Part shown: piece after piece, positions 13,156 to 23,500 of the stretch
Numbering within the stretch: the first letter of the stretch is position 1
Layout of the letters: the number at the start of each line of letters is the position of its first letter
Source: Campylorhamphus procurvoides
Taxonomy: Eukaryota; Chordata; Aves; Passeriformes; Dendrocolaptidae
Assembly: GCA_013396655.1 (NCBI GenBank)
Contig: WBMV01007704.1
Location: 1,361,364 to 1,425,363 of the forward strand
Direction of reading: 5' to 3'
Length of the DNA: 64,000 nucleotides
Notes under the pieces: model-generated
Told to the model about the DNA's origin: nothing
What the model saw: only the letters and a program-made list of their open reading frames with translations
The model's database searches: none
Translations under genes and position numbers: made by a program

Positions 13156-16100
13156 AACACTGGTTTTCAACAACTGAGACAGATTCCACGGGGTGACATT
13201 TCATAAGGTTGTTTGGTTGTGTTTTGTTTTGGGTTTTTTCCCCCTGATAGTATCTTTTTTCCTCACTAGATGTAAACCCTCCTCCTGTTTTTCTGGTTTT
13301 ACTCTACTAGCTGTGACTTCTGGGAAACCTTTTTTTTTTAGTGGACTTTTCCTTCTCATCAAGGCAGCAAGACTAGGAGCTGGAAATACCGAGTCTTACT
13401 CAAGTTTTACTGCATCCTTGTGGTATAATCCTTGGAAAATCACTTGTGCCTGCCTTCTGCGCACATGCACTCTCTCTGCAGCGGGGAGAATATTTTGATG
13501 CTGCCTCCATAGAGGTGTTGGTAGTTCTGTTGCATTCTATAGCACGTGCGAGAAGAAAAGTGCTATATTCTCTGTTAAATATTGCTCATCAAATAATTCC
13601 TACCTGTGGAAAGGTGAAATTAAGGAACAGCTGCGTGTTGTTTAACTGTTCTATATAAAACTCAAGGTTGTTCTCGCTCAGAGGGTCATTTCTACTTTGT
13701 ATCACAACTGAACTTTCAGAACTTGCAGTCACATGTTTTGACTTCATGGTGGAACAATGTGGACCTCTGTACAAGCAGGTGGTGATATCACTTTTCCATG
13801 TCCTGTGTGAAGAGCACAAATGAAAGATGGTTTTGCTGCGGGAAGTGATAAGTTTGTGAAGACAATATTCCACGCCAGGCATCCTGACACGGTGCTGATG
13901 TCTGGAAGCAGCAGTTTGAGGCAAGGCCTAGAAACATTCCGTACCAGTATCACAGTCCAAAAACTGCAGCCGGGGAGAAATTGCTGTTCTGTGTCTTTTT
14001 TAGGAAGTTATTACTGAGATAATAGTCCCAACTGTTTTTTTAACTGGAAACAAATAAAAAGACAAACCTTTTAATGTTGAACTGATGTAGGAAAACAGTG
14101 AATTCTTTTAATGATTTGACTTTATTTTGGTGTATCAGCTTCCTTTTTAAATGGTTGGTAGAACACAAGCTGTTCAGCTTTTTCCATTGCACATCAAATG
14201 CTCCTTGAGTAGCTGATCGTAGATGGACAGTAAACATGCAGCATATTGAATTAAAGATTCCTGTCTGGATCAGAACGTTCCACTCAAAGTTTTGGGGGTT
14301 GGTTTGGGGTCTCTTTCCAGCTTATTAACAAAACATTGGGTAGTTGAGGGGTCTCCTGACAAGTCTGTAAGCTTTTTCAGGTGTGAAAATGGCCGTTTAG
14401 AGCAGCTGCTGTTTGCTGAGAGAGGGAGAGGTGGAACAAGTCCAGGAGACAGTGTTTTAAACTGGGAATTTGCACTGACTCAATCTCAGCCTTGTGCTGA
14501 GCTGAGCTGAGGGCTGTGCTGGGGTCACCCTGTGACATACGGATCCACTCCCTGCTTTTCTGACCTGGCCAGGGGAGCTCCAAATTATTTTCACTCGTGG
14601 CTCTGGATCCAAGTTCCATGTGCATCACGGGCACTCCTGGGGACGTTCCCTGTGGGAAAGGGCAGCTCTTTAGCCCAGCCTGCTGGAGGAGGTTAATCCC
14701 CAGGCTAGGAGTGGCGTTTCGAGGCTGGTTCTGGTGCAGAGCCCAGGTGAGCTGTTTGCCCTGTGGGGAATCTCAGGCGTGATCTGTGTCAGCCTGCAGG
14801 TCCACCCAGCAGCTGTGGTTTGGTGGCCCTACATGATCTTTCTATGAATTGGTGTTTATGGGAGAATTAGGGCCTGGTTCTGGCTGCTTGCTTGCATATG
14901 CAGCTACCCCGAGGGTTTTAGTTTGGCAGGGCTGTGATAACCTACAGTGGTGTGGTGTGTGTGTGAGAACAAACTACCTTCAGCCTCTTGCTTCCTCTTG
15001 GCTCCAAGAATTCTCCAGCAAATAATTTATTAATCACCCAAGTGTTTCAGATATTTATACCTCTGGTTACTGTGTCTGGGAAACTTGGATCCTTCCTAGA
15101 CACCCTACCACTTAAAAGCTTGCAAATCATGAGCTGTTGTCTCACCTGAAGCCAACATGGTCCTGAATTTCCCTCCTGTTTTTCCTGCAGCCAGGCTGTT
15201 TTCTAACGACAGTTCACCCATACAACTTAAGGATTTTGCTGTGAAGAGAGTTCTAAACCTCACTTAACCCCTGTTTTCTTTCCAAGATACTGCCTTTTGC
15301 ATCTCAGCAATCAGAGGAGTTGGAAGAGCATCGTTGGCTCCTTGTTTTAACCAGTAAATGGATTGTGCTGGCACTTCAAACTCACAGAACTTTGGGACCC
15401 TAAAAATGTGTCTTCTCAAAATGTCCTGCTCACCTTTTTGAGGCAGAATGATTGTCTTAAAGGTCTTTGGAGAATGGATCGAGCTTCCTTCGTTCCCCCA
15501 AAGGGCATTTGGAGAGAGAGAAGTTACTGACGAGGTGTTAACTGCAGATAAATACTGAAAGGTGATAAATGATACTGAAAAAAGTGGTTAACCTTGATGT
15601 GATTAAAAGCAACTCTGCTGTGGGTACAAAGGGACATGAGAGCACTCATTAACCAGCCCAGCTAACGAGGCTGCTGGTCCCAGCTTGGGTGAAAACACAT
15701 CATCCCTCTTGCTCCTGTGAGACTTCGTGGTGCAAGTGTCTGCATAGTGTGAAAATGGGTGCCTGAAGATCCAAATTTATGGCTGGAGCTGAGGTTTGTC
15801 ACTGTGAAGTAACTGTTTTTAATTTCTAAAAGCTCTGTCTCAACAGGATTCCATCTGCTCTGCACGTGGATGGGGCAGGAGAAGCTTTCAATCCCTGAAA
15901 ATTCAGTTCTTTGCTATAATGTTGCTAAAATTATTTGTGGCTCTCTGCATTTAGCCTTAATGGAGGGAAGGAAATCTGGGTTCCAAAGTGCACACCCTGA
16001 GGCCACCTAAGAGAACTGTATCAGGAAAACCTCAGCCTAACTTCACATTTGGTTCTGAATTCAATCTCTTGGTTTGCTCTTGCTGCAGTTCATTTTAAAA

Positions 16101-16434
16101 GCCAGGCTCTGTTTCCCCTGCCTTTTTAATGTCCATAAAATAACACCATGGGTGCAACTGGCTCAGTTCTCGTTTCTATAAAATGTGTTCAAATAGAGGC
16201 TCAAATAAACACATCTGGAATTTTGGTCTGGAGCAAAAGTTTAGTAATTACCCCGTAGACTTTTAGGAAATGAAAATGTTTGGGGTTTTTGTTTTCTTTT
16301 TTTAAGCTCTCCAGTTTTAGAATAAATTTTAGCAATGCTTCTACCCTGTAGAATAAGTGTTCAGAGTTTGAGTTCATTGTCAGGTTTCCATTTTCTGATG
16401 GCCTTAAAACATACCTGTGTATTTGTCTTTGCAG
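13156..16434. other. CAPRIN1-NAT10 intergenic region
   Basis: About 3.3 kb without a recognised coding gene. It has a further AATAAA at 14053-14058 and scattered T-rich tracts. No LTR, CR1 or tRNA structure was recognised. It could include extended CAPRIN1 3'UTR or a noncoding transcript, which sequence alone cannot show. Confidence 0.6.
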
Positions 16435-16515
16435 TTCTCCGACTCAACATTGATGACAAACACTCCGTGGCTTCTGTAAACACCTGAAAAATAAATTATT
16501 TCAATGTTCTCTGGC
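16435..16515 (+). other. Candidate alternative terminal exon followed by poly(A) signal
   Basis: A good acceptor (pyrimidine-rich tract ending TTTGCAG at 16434) is followed by 17 open codons, a TGA at 16485-16487 and an AATAAA at 16490-16495. The phase fits a join from the CAPRIN1 exon ending at 11144 (one leftover base plus two). I do not recognise the 17-residue peptide. This may be chance or a lncRNA end. Confidence 0.25.
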
Positions 16516-16874
16516 CTTCCAAGCCACTATTTCATCCCAGCCTTAAGGAATTGTCTTCCTGCCCTTCCCTCGTGATAATAATTGAGGAGTTTTACCTTAT
16601 TTTGGTTACATTCTGTAACAAATAACCCCAAAACACACCCTGTGCTCTTACACATCTTTCCTACGGTGTTACCGAGTTTTAAATACTATATTGTTCAAAT
16701 AAAAGCCCAAATCCAAGAATAAACACATTGTGCGAAAGCTCCGCTTTGGAAGTGAAAGGTGGGAATGGTTTTATTGTGGGATGGGAGATAAATCCCACCT
16801 TCCTGAGGGTGGGAGATTATCCTCGGGCCCCGATCGGCCCCTTTACCGGCGAAATAAACGCCAACTAAGGGAAA

Positions 16875-17310
16875 TAAACGGCGAAAAAGCGAAATAAACG
16901 GCGAAAAAGCGAAATAAAGGCGGGGAAAGTGAAATAACGGGGGGGGGCAAAGAGAGCGGAACAAACCCCGGCGCTCTGAGGGGCGGCGGCTGCTCCGGGC
17001 CCAGCAGCGCTCCTTCCCCCGCTCCGCCGCGGCTTTTCCGTGTGGAAAACTGTCCTGAATAATTAATGTATAAAAAGAAGGAAAATATTTAANTAAACGG
17101 CGAAAAAGCGAAATAAACGGCGAAAAAGCGAAATAAAGGGGGGGAAAGTGAAATAACGGGGGGGGCAAAGAGAGCGGAACAAACCCCGGCGCTCTGAGGG
17201 GCGGCGGCTGCTCCGGGCCCAGCAGCGCTCCTTCCCCCGCTCCACCGCGGCTTTTCCGTGTGGAAAACTGTCCTGAGTAATTAATGTATAAAAAGAAGGA
17301 AAATATTTAA
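16875..17310. repeat. Near-identical tandem duplication (218 + 217 bp) around a single N
   Basis: Bases 16875-17092 recur at 17094-17310 with about three substitutions and one G-run length difference, separated by a lone N at 17093. Each copy contains two GCGAAAAAGCGAAATAAACG-type units, a G run, a CpG-rich block and an AT-rich end (GTATAAAAAGAAGG). It lies just upstream of the NAT10 start, in the presumed promoter. The lone N at the exact boundary suggests an unmerged contig overlap or two haplotypes placed in series rather than a real duplication. Confidence 0.9.
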
Positions 17311-17407
17311 AAAAAAAAAAAGGCACGGATTCAGGCGAACGGCGAGGGCAGCCCCGCCGGAGAGGGAGTGGGGGCCTACGGCGGTGCGCGGCGCGCGAGC
17401 TGCGCCT

Positions 17408-17424
17408 CACGTGGCTCCCACGTG
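17408..17424. promoter_or_regulatory. Paired CACGTG E-boxes upstream of NAT10
   Basis: Two perfect CACGTG palindromes at 17408-17413 and 17419-17424, one helical turn apart and about 80 bases before the ATG in CpG-rich sequence. CACGTG binds MYC/MAX and USF-type bHLH factors, a common promoter element for ribosome-biogenesis genes. The transcription start is not known, so they may be in the promoter or the 5'UTR. Confidence 0.6.
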
Positions 17425-17430
17425 GTGCTG

Positions 17431-17492
17431 GGGGATCACCGGGATCGGGACCGGGATTGGGATCGGGACACGGGAACGGGACACGGGAGCGG
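17431..17492 (+). repeat. G-run hexamer repeat (GGGAYY-like) in NAT10 5' leader
   Basis: Regularly spaced GGG runs (GGGATC, GGGACC, GGGATT, GGGATC, GGGACA...) immediately before the ATG at 17501. At least seven G3 runs occur within 60 bases on the sense strand, enough for a G-quadruplex in DNA or in the 5'UTR. Confidence 0.8.
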
Positions 17493-17500
17493 CCCCAGCC

Positions 17501-20500
17501 ATGCAGCGCCGCAAGGTGGACAACCGCATCCGCGTGCTCATCGAGAACGGCGTGGCCGAGCGGCAGCGCAGCCTCTTCGTGGTGGTGGGAGACCGCGGCA
17601 AGGACCAGGTAGCGAGGGGCGACACCGGCCCTGGGGGGTGAAACCGGCACCGGGGAGCGACACGGGCCCGGGGGGTGACACCGGCACCGGGGAGCGACAC
17701 GGGCCCGGGGGGTGACACCGGCACGGGGGGGTGACACCGGCTCTGGGGGCTTGGCTGATCCCCCGGGACCCTCCCGGCCCCCCTGGAAGCTCCTCCTAAA
17801 TCCCTGCGGGGTCGTGGTAGGGGTTAAAAAGGGGTTTTGGGAGCTGCCCTTGCCTGAGAGGCTCGTGAAGGTCCGGTAAAGCACAGGGCGGGCAACCCGG
17901 GTTTATTTATTTGAAGCGGGCAGACCGGGTTTCTCTGCTTATTTATATATTTATTTAAAGCCGGGGCGAAGGCTGTTTTATTCCCCTGGCCCCGCTCGGC
18001 GCTGGGTTCGCCCTCCAGGCGTGCTTTATGTGCTGGATGGCTGTGCGGATGGACCGGCCGCGTGGAGGAAACTGATTGCCAAACTCGTTTAATGGCAGGG
18101 ACCAGAGCGGTGTTTTCCGAGTGGGAATGGAGGGCAGAACAGCAGGGCAAAAAGGCGATGGCAGTTCGTGGAGTTACAGAATTGTTGAGCCTGGAAAAGC
18201 CCCCAGAGCCCCATCCATGCACAGGGCTTTGGAATCCCTGCAGCGATGGACACTCCAACTCCTCCCGCTGCTCGATAAACCCTTTTAGGGGAGAAATTCC
18301 CCCTGCTGACCCTGCCCTGGCCCAGCCTAAGGCCGTTCCCTCTCTTCCTGTCCCTGTGCCCTGGGAGCAGAGCCCAGGGGGTTGTGTGGGATGAGAAGGT
18401 GCCCCCTGATCCCGCTTTTCTCCAGGCTGAGCTCCCTCAGCTCCCTCCGCCCCTTCCCCAGCCCCGTCCCCTCCCCTGGACTCGCTCCAGCCCTTCAGTG
18501 TCCGTCCTGACTGAGTGACCACAGCCGGACACAGCGCTCGGGGTGCTGCCAGTGCAGGGCTCAGTCACTGCCCTGGCCCTGCTGCTGTTCTGTTCTAGCT
18601 GCTAACTCAGCTGTCTCCACTTTCTGGGGACATCAACTAAACCAGTTATAAAAATCCTTAGAGAATAATGAGTTGATCAGGTGGCAGTACAAGGAGGTTG
18701 TCATTCATTTCCTGCTGGAGAGGACTTTGTGGGTTCTGGCATGTCCTGACTCTGGTTCGTGTTCTCACTGAAATGCTGAAATATCCTGGGGGAAATCCTT
18801 TGTGAGGTACAAACACTGGGAACTGCATTTAGGCTGGAATAATGCCCTTCTGGCAGAGCAGAGGGCTGAGGAAAGCTGGGTGTGCACCAGTGTCCTGCAG
18901 CTCTGTGTGGGAAGCAGGGTCACCTTCCCAGCACCTCAGTTTGGCACAGGAGAAAACAGCAATGAAATCAGATGCAGACAAATACTTTGCTCTTTGATTT
19001 TGTTGACGGGTGTTTGTGTGCCCTGACAGGTGGTGATCCTTCATCACATGCTGTCCAAAGCCACGGTGAGGGCCAGGCCCTCTGTGCTGTGGTGCTACAA
19101 GAAGGAGCTGGGCTTCAGCAGGTAAGGGGAACCTTGTGTTTCATTTTCAGAGCTCAGTTTGGCTTCCAAACTACAGTTGACACCAGCACAAGATACCTCT
19201 GGTGTCTTTCTGTAGCTCCAACACTAGTCTATCACCCTGGACCGATCTCCCTCACCTTTTGAACCTCAAAAGGCCAAAATTTTCAATGGCTCAGCTTTTT
19301 AGTCTCAGTAATATTTAAATCTGAGCTCTGACTCAGACTTAGCCTGAGTAGACTTTTCTCAAACCTCTTCCCAAGAAACCTTCTGTGTGGTTTCATCCTC
19401 CAGCCACCGGAAGAAGAGAATGAGGCAGCTCCAGAAGAAGATTAAGAGTGGGACTTTAAACATCAGGGATGATGATCCCTTTGAGCTGTTCATAGCAGCC
19501 ACCAACATTCGCTACTGCTACTACAATGAAACCCACAAGATTCTGGGTAACACCTTTGGCATGTGTGTCCTTCAGGTGAGCACTTCAAAAAGGACATTGC
19601 TCTAGTTTTGATTGATTTAAATGTTGCAGGAGTAGTATTTGTTGCTTTGTTGCTTCAGTTATGATGGCCTTAACTATGTTTTTTAAGAGTTTTATGAGGT
19701 TGAAGTGGCTTTGCTGGTAGAGGTTTTCACAGGACGTTGGTTAATGCAAATGTAAAGTGTGAATGAAACTTGGACAAATGATGTTTTCAGGCTTTCTGTG
19801 CCTTCCAGTGGGTTGTGACTGCACTGAACTCGAGGCCACTCTGAAATGTTGTCTGTTCCCTAGGATTTTGAAGCCCTGACTCCAAACCTCTTGGCTAGAA
19901 CTGTTGAAACAGTGGAAGGAGGTGGAATTGTGGTGATTCTCCTGAGAACAATGAACTCCCTGAAGCAGCTCTATACAATGACCATGGTATGGGCTGTGCC
20001 TGTTTTCTGTAAGCAGGTGCATTGTGGTGGTGCTGAGTGGAAATTCATTGCTTTTATTATGCTTCCCTTATTCACCTGTGACTGAATGGCTTAGGCATTC
20101 CTGCTGGGAGGGAAGGAATTGCAAAGAAGAAACACCTGCCATTCACAGGTGTCACTGCTTTAGTTTCCATGGTAGTTGTGGGAAGTATTTATCCTCCCTG
20201 CCCTATATCAGCAATTTCAGTTGAAAAAATAGGCCTTTTGAGTGTTTTGGGTCTATTGCTTGGTGGGATCAGCTCCACAACCACTGAGCTTTTCCAGGTA
20301 GGAATTGTTTTCACACTGAGTACGCTTGCACCTAGAAGAGGAGCTGTAGAATAAGAAGCAGTAGGTGAGTTAAAGGGATTGAATATTTTTTTCTTGGAAT
20401 CCCTGAGGTATTTGGTAAATTCTGGCAGAGCTGACCTTTAAGGATAAATTAAAGCATTGGTGGGAAAAGTGCATTTTTAACAAGTATTTGGGAAATGTGG

Positions 20501-23500
20501 CTGTGTCACAGCAAACAGGAGGGCAGGATCCTGTCTGGGTGTGCTGGGGTGGGAAGGGAGATTGTGGTCCCTGGGATGGAGGGGAGAGGAGGGGCTGTGA
20601 TCCCCGGGACAGAGTGGAGAGGATGGGCTGTTCTGTCTCTCTTTCAGGATGTTCACTCCCGGTACAGAACAGAGGCACACCAGGATGTGGTGGGAAGGTT
20701 TAATGAGAGGTGAGTTACTCACAGGGTGAAGGATCTGGAATGTCTTGCCAAGAAAACCATCAGGAATGACATTGTGTATTTCTACTAGGGAAGCATCCTC
20801 TAGGTTTGCACTGGAATTAGGGCTGTTGGGCTGCTTTGGGGAACTCAGAGCTCTGCTCTAAGTACCTGTAAATTGTCTGTGTTTAGGAAAGAGCTGGAAT
20901 TAACTACCAAGAAGTGTTTTTCCTGAGATGCCTTTGCTTGCCTGCTCAGGTTCATCCTGTCTCTGGCCTCCTGCAAGAACTGCCTGGTGATTGATGACCA
21001 GCTGAACATCCTGCCCATCTCCAGCCACGCTGCAAACATCACACCTGTCCCACCACAGTCCCAGGTCAGTGAGGGTGTCACCCCTTTTCCCTTCACCCTG
21101 GTTTATATCAAATAATGGGCTTGCAGAGAGGAAGTGGAATGATGTGCAGAAGTTATACCTGCTGTGAGTGAAGCACTGGGAGGTATCTTTTCTTTCCTCC
21201 TCCTTTTTGCTGTCACAGCTCTTTTTCTTGTGCTTGCCCATATCTACTGATTTTCCTGCTTATCTTTGTGAGGTGGAGCTAAATTGCTGTGGTTGCTGTT
21301 TCAGAAGTGCATAGAAATGTCAAACTGTTGGACAGTTGGGATGAGACAAAAAGACCTTTTGGCAGTTGGAGAGTGGGAAGACATTTTGGAAATAAGTGTA
21401 TTACAAGCTCAGGACACAGCTAGAAACTGGTAGTTGGCATTTCTGAGTTACATATGTCATATCTGGGGAAACATTCCCTGTATATAATATATATTATATG
21501 ATATAATATAATCCAGACAGACTTGCACTGTTGGAAGTGTATCCTTTTATCAGTTGCAGACTGAAGTAAAATGGAGCCAGTTTTAAACAGAAATCTTTAA
21601 GCATTTGGACTGTATTGTGTGGCCCAAGAAATACCAACATAGGTCTTGTCAGAGACATAAAAACATTTTAATAGAGCACTAATTTTAAGAAGCAGTTCAG
21701 AACAATCCCCCTTTATCATTAGAACAATACTGACAGCAGCACAAATGCTGATAATGCTTATCTGTTGGATGGGTGGAGGGGTGCCTTTGGAATTTCCAGT
21801 GACAATAAGGAGAATCAGAACTCATTCCCATCTAAAATTGGTTGTGTTTGTGTCCAAGTTTATTGTTTGGCTTTGAAAATCTTGATGATGGTTTGCAAAC
21901 TGATCTGTTGCTGCTGCAGGAGTTTCCCCCCTGCATGGCAACAATGCACCTCTTGTGTGACAGGTACAACAAAGATCAAGACAGTTTTGGTACAGCCCAA
22001 AGACTGAAAAACCAATTTAATTCTTCAGAAATTTTCCTGTTGTCTCTTCTTCATTCCCATCCACTGAAAAATCCTTTCCTTTTTCCCTCCAAGCTCAGGG
22101 AAGCCATGGTGTCCCCTCTGTGTAGCCATTCTCCTGCATGAGAGTGGGACTGTTAAATAGCCATCCATTTCTGTGTTTGGAGGGCCTGTGGTAACATTTC
22201 CACTCTGATCTCTTGCTGTGCCTGGCAGAAGGCATCCTTGAGGTCTCTATCACTGTGCTCTGCTCATGGCTCTGTGCTTGCAGGAGGACAGGCTGCAGCC
22301 CCAGGACCTGGAGCTGCGGGGGCTCAAGGAGAGCCTGCAGGACACGCAGCCCGTGGGGGTCTTGGTGGATGGCTGCAAAACCCTGGACCAGGTCAGTGTG
22401 GGGCTCAGTGCCAGCCCCCTGTGCTGCACAGCTCCCAGGGCCAGCCGTGCTGCTTAAACACAACTCATTCCTGTTTTTTTTTTCTCTAACCATCAGGCAA
22501 AAGCAGTTCTGAAGTTCATCGAGGCCATCTCGGAGAAGACTCTGCGGAGCACCGTGGCACTGACAGCAGCCAGGGGACGGGGCAAGTCTGCTGCCCTGGG
22601 CCTGGCCATTGCTGGGGCCGTGGCTTTTGGGTGAGAGATCCCCCTCCAGCCTCCCAGGCTTTCCCTGCACCCAGCAGTTCAAAGCAAAACCAGTTGGCAG
22701 CATAGGAATGTGTTTGTAATTTCAAGTCCTAAGTCCGTCAGTCTTACTCCCTTATATTTTGATTGCTGCTGTTCAAGTTTTTATATTTTGTAGCAATAAG
22801 AAAATCCCAGTCTGTAAGACTCAAAATGAAAACCCCAGTCTGTAAAACTCAGTCTCACACAAATTGAGATCAATGTCTACAGACGTCTGCTTTGTCTTGG
22901 TTATTAGCTAAAATCGACCCCTCAGATAAAGAAAGCTTCCTGTTTAATATTTGTATGTAAAGTTTCTTAGAAAAACAGTTAAACTCTTGTTTTATTTGTC
23001 TCTGCAGTTACTCCAACATCTTTGTCACGTCTCCAAGCCCTGATAACCTTCACACTCTCTTTGAGTTCATATTTAAAGGCTTTGATGCCCTGCAGTATCA
23101 GGTAAGAGGAGCAGACTTTTAGAGTACTTTGTGTTCCTCTTTAGGAGGGTTTGCATCTAGTCTGTAATTTTTTTTAACATATATTGACTACCAGCCTTTT
23201 TTGTAATGTTCTGCAAAAAAAGACTCATAGGAGAGTTATGTTTCCTCTTCTAAGTAGGGTAAATGACTTCCTTTGTGAAGGAATTCTTAACATCAGTAAA
23301 TAATTTCTCAGCTCTCAGGCTCCTGAAGCTTTTGTTAGAGTTTTTAGCTAGAGTTTGAAGGAACAGTGTCCTCTTAGTGAGCTTATTTTCCTGATAATGG
23401 CAAATGATATTTTTCTTAGATCTTGCCTTTTTCATGCTGTTTAACAGTGTTTTCTTTCAGGAACATCTGGACTATGAGATTGTTCAGTCTTTGAATCCAG

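Noticed and set aside
16695..17884. Long minus-strand open frames (157 and 273 codons) over the NAT10 promoter
   Set aside because: They follow the duplicated GC-rich repeat and minisatellite, contain an N, and are Pro/Arg/Phe-biased with no family resemblance; the + strand NAT10 exon explains the locus.
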